Part shown: piece by piece, positions 50,707-58,883 of the stretch
Numbering within the stretch: position 1 is the first letter of the stretch
Layout of the letters: each line of letters begins with the position of its first letter
Assembly: GCF_900142365.1 (NCBI RefSeq)
Contig: NZ_FRAP01000019.1
Span: 62,001 to 126,000, forward strand
Reading direction: 5' to 3'
Origin: Pseudonocardia thermophila
GTDB lineage: Bacteria; Actinomycetota; Actinomycetes; Mycobacteriales; Pseudonocardiaceae
DNA length: 64,000 nt
Translations under genes and position numbers: made by a program
Notes under the pieces: generated by a model
Told to the model about the DNA's origin: nothing
The model's database searches: none
Seen by the model: only the letters and a program-made list of their open reading frames with translations

Positions 50707-52052
50707 CCCTCGTGACCGGAGCGATGCTGGCCTCGGACGCGCTCACGTCCGGGCCGATCTCGACCATCACCCCGCTGCACCAGAGCCCGATCCCGCACGC
50801 CGAAGTCGTGCGTCTGCTGGCCGCGTGGACCGACGACGGGCGGGCCGACGACCTGACCGAGCACGAGGAGCGCTACGGCCGGCTCCCCTCGCTGCTGCCC
50901 GGCCGCGGCGTGCGCCGGCACCTGCTCATCGACTCGGTGCGCCGGGCCGGCCTGCGCGGCCGCGGCGGCGCCGGGTTCCCCACCGCGGAGAAGCTGACCG
51001 CGGTCGCCGCGGCGAAGGGCAGGGCCGTCGTCGTGGCCAACGGATGCGAGGGCGACCCGACCAGCTCCAAGGACCACACGCTCATGCAGCTGGCCCCGCA
51101 CCTGGTGCTCGACGGCATCGCGGTGGCCTGCTACGCGGTCGACGCCGCCGACGCCGTGCTGTGCCTGCACCAGGGCAGCCCGGCGCTGGAGCCGATGCGG
51201 GCGGCGCTCGCGCAGCGCCGCGATCCCGTGCCCGTCATGATCGCGGAGGTGCCACCGCGCTACGTCGCGAGCGAGAGCTCCGCGCTGGTCAACTTCCTCA
51301 CCACAGGCGCGGCGCTGCCCACCACCGGCCCGCGCGCGGCCGAGCGCGGCGTGAAGGGCCGCCCGACGCTCGTCGACAACGTCGAGACGCTGGCCCACCT
51401 CGCGCTCATCGCCCGCTACGGCGACGAGTGGTTCCGCGAGGCCGGCACCCAGCAGTCGCCGGGCAGCACCCTGCTCACCATCGGCGGCGCCGTCACCTGG
51501 CCGGGCGTGTACGAGGTCGAGTACGGCATCCCGATCAGCGACGCGCTGGAGCTGGCGGGCGGCGAGTCGGAGTCGCTGCAGGCCGTCGCCGTCGGCGGGC
51601 TGGGCGGCACGTGGCTGCCGGTGTCGGTCGCCGACGAACTACCGCTCACCCATGAGGACTTCGCCGCGCTGGGCCTCCCGCTCGGGATCCCGTCGATCGT
51701 CGCGCTGCCCGCGCAGGCCTGCGGGGTCGCCGAGACCGCCCGGGTACTGCGGTACCTGGCCCACGAATCCGCCGGCCAGTGCGGGCCGTGCATGTTCGGT
51801 CTGCCCGCGGTCGCGGAGGACTTCGCCCTGCTGGCCGCGGGGCGGCGGGACCGCGAGCTGCTCGACCGGCTGGAGCGGCGGCTCGGCGTCGTCCCCGGCC
51901 GGGGAGCCTGTTCGCACCCCGATGCGGCGATCGGGTTCGCCGCCAGAGCGCTCTCCGCGTTCGCCGACGACGTCCGCGCGCACGCCGCCGGCCGCCCGTG
52001 CCGGTGGGCGGCGCAGCAGCCGTGGATGCCGCTGCCGGAGGAGGCGGCGTGA
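50703..52052 (+). CDS. NuoF-like FMN/iron-sulfur oxidoreductase subunit with altered cluster motif
   Basis: 449 residues. It has the NuoF FMN fold: LRGRGGAGFPTAEKL (residue 84 on), VANGCEGDPTSSKDHTLMQL, RPTLVDNVETLAHLA, and an SLBB domain (LTIGGAVTWPGVYEVEYGIP). The usual four-cysteine [4Fe-4S] motif is changed: ESAGQCGPCMFG has Ala357 where NuoF has Cys, leaving Cys360, Cys363 and distal Cys403. It could carry a three-Cys cluster or an unusual ligand. NADH, NADPH or a quinol as donor is not determined. ATG overlaps the previous stop. Confidence 0.88.
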   Translation: MTLVTGAMLASDALTSGPISTITPLHQSPIPHAEVVRLLAAWTDDGRADDLTEHEERYGRLPSLLPGRGVRRHLLIDSVRRAGLRGRGGAGFPTAEKLTAVAAAKGRAVVVANGCEGDPTSSKDHTLMQLAPHLVLDGIAVACYAVDAADAVLCLHQGSPALEPMRAALAQRRDPVPVMIAEVPPRYVASESSALVNFLTTGAALPTTGPRAAERGVKGRPTLVDNVETLAHLALIARYGDEWFREAGTQQSPGSTLLTIGGAVTWPGVYEVEYGIPISDALELAGGESESLQAVAVGGLGGTWLPVSVADELPLTHEDFAALGLPLGIPSIVALPAQACGVAETARVLRYLAHESAGQCGPCMFGLPAVAEDFALLAAGRRDRELLDRLERRLGVVPGRGACSHPDAAIGFAARALSAFADDVRAHAAGRPCRWAAQQPWMPLPEEAA

Positions 52053-52261
52053 GCCGCTACACCGGACCGTCGATCTCGGTCGACCCGATCGCCTGCACCG
52101 CGCACGGCCTCTGCGCCGAGCTGCTGCCGGAGATCATCGAGCTCGACGAGTGGGGCTACCCGATCCTCGCCGACGGGCCGGTCCCCCCGGCCCTGCGCGC
52201 GCAGGCGAAGGCGGCGGCGCGGGCCTGCCCGACCCTCGCCCTCAAGCTCTCGCGGGGCTAA
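52049..52261 (+). CDS. [3Fe-4S]-type ferredoxin
   Basis: 70 residues. Cys16-x2-His19-x2-Cys22 and Cys60-Pro form the CxxHxxC...CP set of actinobacterial ferredoxins, where the residue in place of the fourth Cys is His; such proteins usually hold a [3Fe-4S] cluster and often serve P450s. No P450 is present here; the partner is probably the NuoF-like protein. GTG start overlaps its stop (GTGA). It ends 1 bp before the stop of the convergent subtilase. Confidence 0.88.
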   Translation: MSRYTGPSISVDPIACTAHGLCAELLPEIIELDEWGYPILADGPVPPALRAQAKAAARACPTLALKLSRG

Positions 52262-52262
52262 C

Positions 52263-53414
52263 TCACAGGCCGCCCGTGTTCAGCAGCAGGTTCGCCGTGC
52301 CGCCGCGGCCCCCGCCTGCGACGACCCCGGGTGTGGCGTTGTCGACCAGCCACTGCGCGACCGTCGCGGTCGGTGCGTCCCCGAACGTCTCCTTGTAGAG
52401 CGCCGCCACCCCCGCCACGTGCGGCGCCGCCATCGACGTACCCGTGTAGGACGCCGTGCCGCCGCCGGGCACCGTCGAGACGATCCGCGTGCCCGGCGCG
52501 TACAGGTCGACGCACGGCCCGGTCGACGAGGTCTCGTTGCGCTCGTCGTCGATGGTCGAGTTCGCCACCACCACAACGCCTTCGACCGCGCGCGGGGCGG
52601 CCCCGCAGTCGTCCGCACCGGTGTTGCCGGCCGACGCGGCCACGAACACCCCCTGTGCGACGAGCGCCTCCACGGCCCGGATCAGCGCCTCCGACGGGGC
52701 GTAGCTCCACGACATCACCGCGACGGACGGCCCCTCCGCGTGCGCGGCGACGAAGTCGATGCCGGCGAGCAGCGACGACAGCGTGCCCGCGCCGGAGCAG
52801 TCGAGCACCTTCACCGAGCGGATCGTCGCCTGCTTGGCCACGCCGTGGTCGCGGGAGGCAGCGATCCCGGCGACGACGGTGCCGTGGCCGTCGCAGTCAC
52901 CCGCCACGCCGCCGTCGATGGTGTCGGCCGCGAACGCGGCGCGGCCCTCGAACTCCGGGTGGGTGGTGTCCACCCCGGTGTCCAGCACCCAGATCGTCAC
53001 GCCGGACCCGGTCGCGCGGCTGCTGTAGCGCCCGTCGAGCGGGAGGGTGCGCTGGTCGATGCGGTCCAGCCCCCAGTTGGGCGGGTTGATCTGCGTCGCC
53101 TCGGCCCGGGCGGACGGCTTCGGCTCGGCGACCGCCATCCGCCGGTCCTCCTCGATCCCGAGCACGCCCGGCTGCTCCCGCAGCCGGGCCACCTGCTCGG
53201 GCGTGAGCCGGGCGGCGAACCCGGCGATGGCGTTGCGGAAGGTGCTGGTCGGCTGGGCGCCGACAGCAGCTGCAGCGGCATCCGCTGCGGCGACCGTGTC
53301 GGCGTGCACGACGTAGCCGAGCACCGACGCCGCAGACGCCTCGGCGGCCCCGGCGAGGACCGCCAGGATCTGGAGCGTGATCGCCACCGGGACGATCCGC
53401 ACGAGCTGCCGCAT
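52263..53414 (-). CDS. Secreted subtilisin-like serine protease (S8)
   Basis: 383 residues. A signal peptide (about 1-30) is followed by an I9 propeptide (LGYVVHADTVAAADAAAAAV to about 115) and the S8 catalytic domain. The triad is Asp in WVLDTGVDTTHPEF, His in CDGHGTVVAGIAAS and Ser in TGTSMAAPHVAGVA; the oxyanion Asn is in ASAGNTGADDCG. Four Cys may form disulfides. No membrane anchor, so likely extracellular. The ATG at 53414 fits a signal peptide; a GTG one codon earlier and an ATG 20 codons upstream (53474) are alternatives. Substrate unknown. Confidence 0.92.
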   Translation of the reverse strand: MRQLVRIVPVAITLQILAVLAGAAEASAASVLGYVVHADTVAAADAAAAAVGAQPTSTFRNAIAGFAARLTPEQVARLREQPGVLGIEEDRRMAVAEPKPSARAEATQINPPNWGLDRIDQRTLPLDGRYSSRATGSGVTIWVLDTGVDTTHPEFEGRAAFAADTIDGGVAGDCDGHGTVVAGIAASRDHGVAKQATIRSVKVLDCSGAGTLSSLLAGIDFVAAHAEGPSVAVMSWSYAPSEALIRAVEALVAQGVFVAASAGNTGADDCGAAPRAVEGVVVVANSTIDDERNETSSTGPCVDLYAPGTRIVSTVPGGGTASYTGTSMAAPHVAGVAALYKETFGDAPTATVAQWLVDNATPGVVAGGGRGGTANLLLNTGGL

Positions 53415-53587
53415 CACAGACAGCGACGGTACGGAGCCGTGGCGGGAGAGACCAGTGACACGATCGTGGCTCATGTGACGCGCGTGAGCGATGGGGTGAC
53501 ACCACGTACTCCCTCTTGACGAGCGGCCACGCCCGACCGGAGGAAGAACGGGTCTGCCGGACCCGGCCGCCGCTACCCTGGCGCTCG

Positions 53588-54539
53588 GTGGCCGGCGCGC
53601 CACCCACCCACCGCTTCGTCTCGGTGCGCCAGCGGCCCGAGCTGCGCTCGATCTACTACCGCCTGCCCGGTGATCCGGCGGCGACCACGGTCACCAGGCC
53701 GTACCAGGTCGGTGTGTCCATCAGCCACCACAGTCGGCTGCGCTACCGGCCCGGGGACCACTGGCGGACGCTGTCGGTCCCGCCGGGAGCCGTGTTCGCC
53801 AACGGCGCCGAGGAGATCACCTGGTCGGAGGTGCTGGACGCCGACCGAGGCGCTGGAGATCCACCCCGATCTCGACCAGCTGGCGGCGATCGTCGAGCCG
53901 GCCAGCTCGGTGTCGATCGCGCCGGCCGCCGGTGCTCGCGACGCCACGGTGCTCGGGCTCGCGACCGTCCTCCGGCGCATCCACCTGGGCCAGGCGAGCC
54001 CGGACCCGATGCACACCAGCACGCTCGTCCACCACCTGCTCGGCCACCTCGCCGAGCACTACTGCCGCCCCGCCCGCCGGATCCGGCACCCGGGGCGGCT
54101 GGACCGGCGGTTGGTGGACCGGGTCGCCGACCTGCTCGAGCAGCGGATCGGGGATCCGCTCCGGCTGGACGACCTGGCGGCCGTCGCGCACCTGAGCCCG
54201 TACCACTTCGCCAGGGCGTTCACGCGCACCACCGGCCTGGCAGCGCACGAGTACGTCACGGCCCGGCGGATCGACCGGGCCAAGGCGATGCTGGTCAACA
54301 GCGAGCACACCGTCGCCACCGCCCTCGGCTACGACGACGTGGGCCACTTCCGGCGCCTGTTCCGCCGCTGCACCGGTCACCTGTCCTCCGCGCTGCGGCC
54401 CGCGGACCGAGCAAGATCGGACTCCCACCCCCGGCCCGCGCGCGGACGACGCCGGCCAGCGTCAGCTCGTACCCAGTCGTCTCCGCCAGCAACGGGAGCA
54501 CGCTCGCCGGCCGTGTCCACCGGCCGGCGGGCGAGTTGA
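53588..54539 (+). pseudogene. AraC-family regulator with a frameshift
   Basis: Two frames must be joined. The first (from GTG 53588) gives an effector domain (VSVRQRPELRSIYYRLPGDP, RPYQVGVSISHHSRLRYRPG). After EVLDA, near 53845, the family sequence continues in another frame: LEIHPDLDQLAAIVEPASSV, then the HTH domain LAAVAHLSPYHFARAFTRTT and RIDRAKAMLVNSEHTVATAL to RRLFRRCTGH. A single-base indel would explain it. The C-terminus then runs out of family sequence into the next fragment. A sequencing error at one site is possible but does not explain the neighbouring truncations. Confidence 0.8.
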
Positions 54540-54995
54540 CCGACCGCTGCCCGGTCGTACTGGTCACCGGCTCGTGGCTGACGGTCGAGGAGCAGATGGC
54601 CGACCGGTACGCGGGGGCCCGCGCGGAGCGCGGCTACACCGCCGTCACCTTCGACTTCACCGGGTGGGGCGCGAGCAGCGGCGAACCGCGCCAGGCGGAG
54701 CTGCCGGACGCAAGATCGCCGATCGTCGCGGCCGCCCGGGACGCATCGCAGCTGTCGTGGGCCGCCCGGGGCGGCATCGGGTACGTCGGCGTGTGCGCCG
54801 GCGCCCAGTACGCGCTCGCCGCGATCGCGCAGTGCGCACCGATCAGCGCCTTCACCAGCGTCGCCGGATGGTTCCCCGACCTGGCCTCGCTGGCCCCGTT
54901 CTCCGGCGGCACCGAAGGGGTGACCGAGCGGCTGCGCCGGGCCCGGGAGGCCACGCAGCTGTACCTGCGCACCGGCGAGCTGCGCACGGTCCCGA
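54461..54995 (+). pseudogene. Alpha/beta hydrolase fragment lacking its start and C-terminus
   Basis: The frame gives LAGRVHRPAGELTDRCPVVL, VTFDFTGWGASSGEPRQAEL and the nucleophile elbow VGVCAGAQYALAAIAQ (Cys in the nucleophile place). No start codon or ribosome site precedes it; it overlaps the decayed AraC tail. It ends at GELRTVPSG where the frame is lost at the junction with the SnoaL-like piece. The catalytic His region is missing. I infer a deletion that joined two genes. Confidence 0.75.
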
Positions 54996-55373
54996 GTGGC
55001 CCTCGGCTACACCTCGCTGTGGGGCGGGGATCCGCAGGACCTCTCCGCCGAGGAGGTGATCGGGGCCTGGCGGCAGCTGCTGCCGGGGTTCGACGCGACC
55101 CAGCACCTGACCGGGCCGATCGTGGCTTCGGTCGGCGACGACGGTGCGTCGTGCGCCACGACCGTCCGCGACTACCACACGGTGATCGAGGACGGGCGGA
55201 CCAGCGTCTGGATGGTGGCGGGGCGGTATCGGACCTCGCTCGTCCGGTCCAGCGACGGATGGCGGATCGACGGGATCACCCTGACCGTCTCGCACGAGTC
55301 CGGGGGATCGGGCGCTGGTCGAGGTGACGCAGAAGCGGGTGGCTGCCGGCGACGGGGGACGGACGCGTTCTAG
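54996..55373 (+). pseudogene. SnoaL/NTF2-like fragment fused to the hydrolase remnant
   Basis: From GTG 54996: LGYTSLWGGDPQDLSAEEVI, then LLPGFDATQHLTGPIVASVG, VWMVAGRYRTSLVRSSDGWR and IDGITLTVSHE. This is the C-terminal two-thirds of a SnoaL-like/NTF2 protein; the first helices and catalytic N-terminal part are gone, replaced by the hydrolase fragment. Its final 20 residues do not look like the family. Confidence 0.7.
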
Positions 55374-55582
55374 GGTGTCGGCCTGATCCCGTCGGCGGGT
55401 TCCGCGAGACCCGGCTTCGGACCGGGGCGGCCTCCGCCTTCGGCCCTCGCTCACGCCGGCGGGTCGCGCGCCGAGTCGCGGACGTGGTCGCAACGAAGGG
55501 CGTGGTTCGCGTCCAGGTCCCCTCCGCATCACCGGACTCTCGATCCCGCACCGAATCCCGACAGCAGCCTGAACCGACAGCG

Positions 55583-56671
55583 TCAACGGGCGGGGTAGAC
55601 AGCCGTCTCGGCGGCCTTGACGGCGAACCACAGCACCATCCCCGGCTCCAGCCCCAGATCCGCCACCGCAGCAGGCGTGACATCAGCCGCCAACCCATCC
55701 ACCCATCCCGGCCCACCGGGAACAGCGGAAGCACGCAACCGCACCACGTCCCCCCGAGGCTCGATCGCCGCCAACCGAACCGGGAAGACGTTGCGCGGAC
55801 TGCCCTTCGGCTCCTGGGCGAAGACCGACACGGCCGCGGGCGGGAAGACGGCAACGGCCGGCTCCCCCACCGCGACGCCGTCGAGGCGGCCGGCAACCGT
55901 GGTCCCGTCGGCGGTCCGCAGGCCGTCCGCGAGGGCGACGCCCGGCACCAGGTCCAGACCGGCGATGCGGGCGGTGAAGGCGCTCCGCGGGCGCGCGAGG
56001 ACCTCCCGGGTCGGCCCCTGCTCGACGATCCGGCCGTCGGTCAGCACGACCACCCGGTCCGCCAGGACCAGTGCGTCCAGCGCGTCGTGGGTGACCAGGA
56101 GCGCGGTCTGCCGCTCGGCGCGGACCAGGCGGCGCAGCAGCGAGCGCATGGCCGGGGCGGCGTCGACGTCGAGGGCGGCGAGCGGTTCGTCGAGCAGGAG
56201 CAGTTCCGGCCGCGGAGCCAGGGCCCTGGCCAGCGCCACACGCTGCTGCTGGCCGCCGGACATCCGGGCCGGGCGCCGGTGGGCCAGGTCGGCGGCGTCG
56301 ACCGCGGCGAGGAGTTCCCGGGCGCGTGCCTCTGCCGCTGCGCGCGGGACGCCGTGGGCGCGCGGGCCGAACGCGACGTTCGCCAGCGCGGTCAGGTGCG
56401 GGAACAGCATCGCCTGTTGGGCCAGCAGGCCGACGCCGCGGCGGTGCGGCGGCACGTGCAGACCCGGCGCGGTGACGACGCGGTCGCCGAGGCGGATCTC
56501 GCCGCCGTCGGGCACCAGGAGGCCGGCCAGCACGCCGAGCAGCGTCGACTTGCCGGCCCCGTTCGGGCCGATGACGGCGACGACCTCGCCGTGCTCGGCG
56601 GTGAACTCGACGTCGAGGGTGAACGCGGGCCGCCGGACGAGCACCCGCGCGGACAGCCAGGGATCGGTCAT
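55583..56671 (-). CDS. modC: Molybdate ABC transporter ATP-binding protein
   Basis: 362 residues, 55% ABC domain: Walker A GPNGAGKST (35-43), signature MSGGQQQRVALARAL, Walker B LLLLDEPLAALD, then H-loop LLVTHD. A C-terminal TOBE/molybdate-binding domain is present (about 290-355, FPVRLAAIEPRGDVVRLRAS). Powers molybdate uptake with ModB and ModA. The ATG overlaps the modB stop. The 210 bp between it and the SnoaL remnant shows nothing I can name. Confidence 0.95.
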   Translation of the reverse strand: MTDPWLSARVLVRRPAFTLDVEFTAEHGEVVAVIGPNGAGKSTLLGVLAGLLVPDGGEIRLGDRVVTAPGLHVPPHRRGVGLLAQQAMLFPHLTALANVAFGPRAHGVPRAAAEARARELLAAVDAADLAHRRPARMSGGQQQRVALARALAPRPELLLLDEPLAALDVDAAPAMRSLLRRLVRAERQTALLVTHDALDALVLADRVVVLTDGRIVEQGPTREVLARPRSAFTARIAGLDLVPGVALADGLRTADGTTVAGRLDGVAVGEPAVAVFPPAAVSVFAQEPKGSPRNVFPVRLAAIEPRGDVVRLRASAVPGGPGWVDGLAADVTPAAVADLGLEPGMVLWFAVKAAETAVYPAR

Positions 56672-57504
56672 CGCAGGCCGTCCGCCCCGCGCGGCCGCGC
56701 GATCGCGATCACCAGCACCGCCACCACGACGATGAGCAGGGACAGGGCGATCGCGGCGTCGGTGTCGGTCTCGCGTTCGAGGTAGACCAGCAGCGGCAGG
56801 GTGCGGGTGACGCCCTCCAGGCTGCCGGCGAACGCGATCGTGGCGCCGAACTCACCCATGCAGCGGGCGAAAGCCAGCACCGTGCCCGACGCCAGCCCGG
56901 GCAGCACCAGCGGCACGGTCACCCGGCGGAACGCCAGCCACGGGCTCGCGCCGAGCGTCGCGGCGACGGCCTCGTAGCGGTCACCCGCCGTCCGCAGCGC
57001 GCCCTCCAGGCTCACGACGAGGAACGGCAGCGCGACGAACGTCTGCGCCAGCACCACCGCGGCCGTCGTGAACGGGACGGTGATGCCGAACCAGGTGTCG
57101 AGGACCCGGCCGAGCAAGCCCATCCGACCCAGCAGCAACAGCAGCGCCAGGCCGCCGACCACCGGCGGCAGCACGAGCGGCAGCAGCACGAGCGGACGGA
57201 TCCAGCGCAGCCACCGCTTGCGGCCGCGCGCCAGCACGGCGGCGAGCGGGCCGCCGAGCAGGATGCACAGCACCGTCGAGATCGCGGCGGTCTCCAGGGA
57301 GAGCCGCAGCGCCGTCAACGCCGACTCGGACAGCAGCAGATCCGGCAGCCGCGCCCAGTCCGCCCGCAGCACCAGCCCCACGACGGGCAGCGCGATCAGC
57401 GCGAACGCGGCCGCCGCCGGGACCCACAGCAGGCCGGGCAGGGCGACGCCCCGGGCGTGGTCATCGGATCGGCGGACGCGGGGCGCCGGGCGGTCCGTGG
57501 TCAT
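56668..57504 (-). CDS. modB: Molybdate ABC transporter permease
   Basis: 278 residues with about six membrane helices. The EAA loop that docks the ATPase is AVAATLGASPWLAFRRVTVP, preceded by QTFVALPFLVVSLEGALR; FARCMGEFGATIAFAGSLEG is the ModB/CysT-type signature. Order modA-modB-modC, 8 bp after modA. Confidence 0.95.
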   Translation of the reverse strand: MTTDRPAPRVRRSDDHARGVALPGLLWVPAAAAFALIALPVVGLVLRADWARLPDLLLSESALTALRLSLETAAISTVLCILLGGPLAAVLARGRKRWLRWIRPLVLLPLVLPPVVGGLALLLLLGRMGLLGRVLDTWFGITVPFTTAAVVLAQTFVALPFLVVSLEGALRTAGDRYEAVAATLGASPWLAFRRVTVPLVLPGLASGTVLAFARCMGEFGATIAFAGSLEGVTRTLPLLVYLERETDTDAAIALSLLIVVVAVLVIAIARPRGADGLR

Positions 57505-57511
57505 CGGTGCA

Positions 57512-58273
57512 TCACGGAGCGAGGAATCCCGCCTCCTGCAGCACCGTCTGCCCGGCCGGGCCGGTGACGAGCGCGACGAACTCCTGCGCGAGCGCGGCCT
57601 GCCCCGAGTCCTGCACGACCGCGATCGGGTAGTCCGTGACCGCCTGCTCCGCCTCCGGGAACGCGACGCCCTCGACCGTCCCCATCGCCGCGGCGACGTC
57701 GGTGACGTACACCAGCCCGGCGTCGGCGTCGCCGGACTGCACCTTCGACAGCGTCGACTTGACGTCCGGCTCCTCGCTGACCGGCTGGACGTCGATGCCG
57801 GTGACCGCCTCGATCTTCAGCTCGGCGTCGCCGCACGGCACACCTTCCGCGCAGACGACGACCTTGAGGTCCGGCCTCGCCAGGTCGGCGAACGACGCGA
57901 TGCCCTTCGGATTGCCCGGCGCCACCGCGATCCGCAGCGCGTTCTTGGCGAACAGCGCGGGCGCGGTGGCGGTCCGGCCGGCGTCGGCGACCGTCTTCAT
58001 CGTGGTGTCGCTCGCTGCGGCGAAGACGTCGGCGGGTGCGCCCTGCACGATCTGCTGGGCGAGATCGGACGAGCCCGCGAAGTTGAACCTGACCGTCGTG
58101 CCGGGGTGGGTGGCCTCGAAGTGCTCGCCGATGGTGGTGAAGGTGTCCCGCAGCGACGAGGCCGCGAACACCGTCAGCGTGGCGCTGTCCGCGCCGGTGG
58201 ACCCGCCCGAGCCCTGGCCGCACCCGACGAGCAGGAGCAGCACACCGGCGACGGCGAGGGCGCGGAGCCTCAC
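57512..58273 (-). CDS. modA: Molybdate-binding lipoprotein
   Basis: 253 residues. Lipobox Cys18 (LLLVGCGQG). Typical ModA strands: LTVFAASSLRDTFTTIGEHF, FNFAGSSDLAQQIVQGAPAD and VFAAASDTTMKTVADAG bind the oxyanion through Ser residues; DAGLVYVTDVAAAMG is the C-terminal lobe signature. Delivers molybdate (or tungstate) to ModBC. GTG start overlaps the stop of the regulator gene (GTGA). Confidence 0.95.
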   Translation of the reverse strand: MRLRALAVAGVLLLLVGCGQGSGGSTGADSATLTVFAASSLRDTFTTIGEHFEATHPGTTVRFNFAGSSDLAQQIVQGAPADVFAAASDTTMKTVADAGRTATAPALFAKNALRIAVAPGNPKGIASFADLARPDLKVVVCAEGVPCGDAELKIEAVTGIDVQPVSEEPDVKSTLSKVQSGDADAGLVYVTDVAAAMGTVEGVAFPEAEQAVTDYPIAVVQDSGQAALAQEFVALVTGPAGQTVLQEAGFLAP

Positions 58274-58674
58274 GGATGCCCTCCCGGGGTCTCCACGACC
58301 ACGTTCGTCGACTTGACGACGGCCACGGCCAGCACCCCGGGCTCCAGCCCGAGTTCGCGCACGGCCTCGCTCGACATGAGCGACACGACGCGGTGCGGGC
58401 CGCACTGCATCTCCACCTGGGCCATGACGGTGTCCATCGTCACGGCGGTCACCAGCCCGACGAAGCGGTTGCGCGCCGAGCGCTGCACCCCGGACGGGTC
58501 CGGCGCCGCGCTGGCGTGGTCACGGGCGAACTCGGCGAGGGCAGCGCCGTCGATGACCTTGCGGTTGGAGGCGTCCGGCTGCACCGGCAGCTGCCCCGCG
58601 TCGACCCAGCGGCGCACGGTGTCGTCGCTGACGCCCAGCAACTTCGCTGCGTCAGCGATCCTGAATTGCGGCAC
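58270..58674 (-). CDS. HTH-TOBE molybdate-responsive regulator
   Basis: 134 residues. An N-terminal excisionase/MerR-like helix-turn-helix (RIADAAKLLGVSDDTVRRWV, then VIDGAALAEFARDH) is joined to one TOBE/Mop domain (RNRFVGLVTAVTMDTVMAQV, VSLMSSEAVRELGLEPG, VVKSTNVVVE). ModE of E. coli has a different HTH, so this is an actinobacterial alternative. First gene of the mod operon; likely binds molybdate and regulates modABC. GTG start lies inside a 14-bp palindrome, ACGATCGCGATCGT (58673-58686), a plausible operator. Confidence 0.87.
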   Translation of the reverse strand: MPQFRIADAAKLLGVSDDTVRRWVDAGQLPVQPDASNRKVIDGAALAEFARDHASAAPDPSGVQRSARNRFVGLVTAVTMDTVMAQVEMQCGPHRVVSLMSSEAVRELGLEPGVLAVAVVKSTNVVVETPGGHP

Positions 58675-58686
58675 GATCGCGATCGT
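58673..58686. promoter_or_regulatory. 14-bp palindrome at the start codon of the mod regulator
   Basis: ACGATCGCGATCGT is a perfect palindrome covering the GTG start. It could be the operator of the HTH-TOBE protein. Elsewhere in the divergent gap (58687-58883) only a -10-like TACTGT (58828-58833) for moaA is visible; I see no clear Moco riboswitch. Confidence 0.45.
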
Positions 58687-58883
58687 AGATCCGCGAATGC
58701 GGAATCACCAGCGGATCGTGACACTTCGACCGAAATGCCTGGTTCAGGACCTCCGACCTAGCCGATCGGCGAGCAGGCATACCGCAGCTGCGGATCGGGA
58801 GACGATCTTTTCCCGCAGTCGCGGAGATACTGTAAAACTCCTGTTCACCAGCGTGATCCGGGCGACACTGCACAGCTACCCTC

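Noticed and set aside
58675..58883. Possible molybdenum-cofactor riboswitch before moaA
   Set aside because: I could not find the conserved core segments of that riboswitch; only a promoter-like -10 and palindromes are visible.
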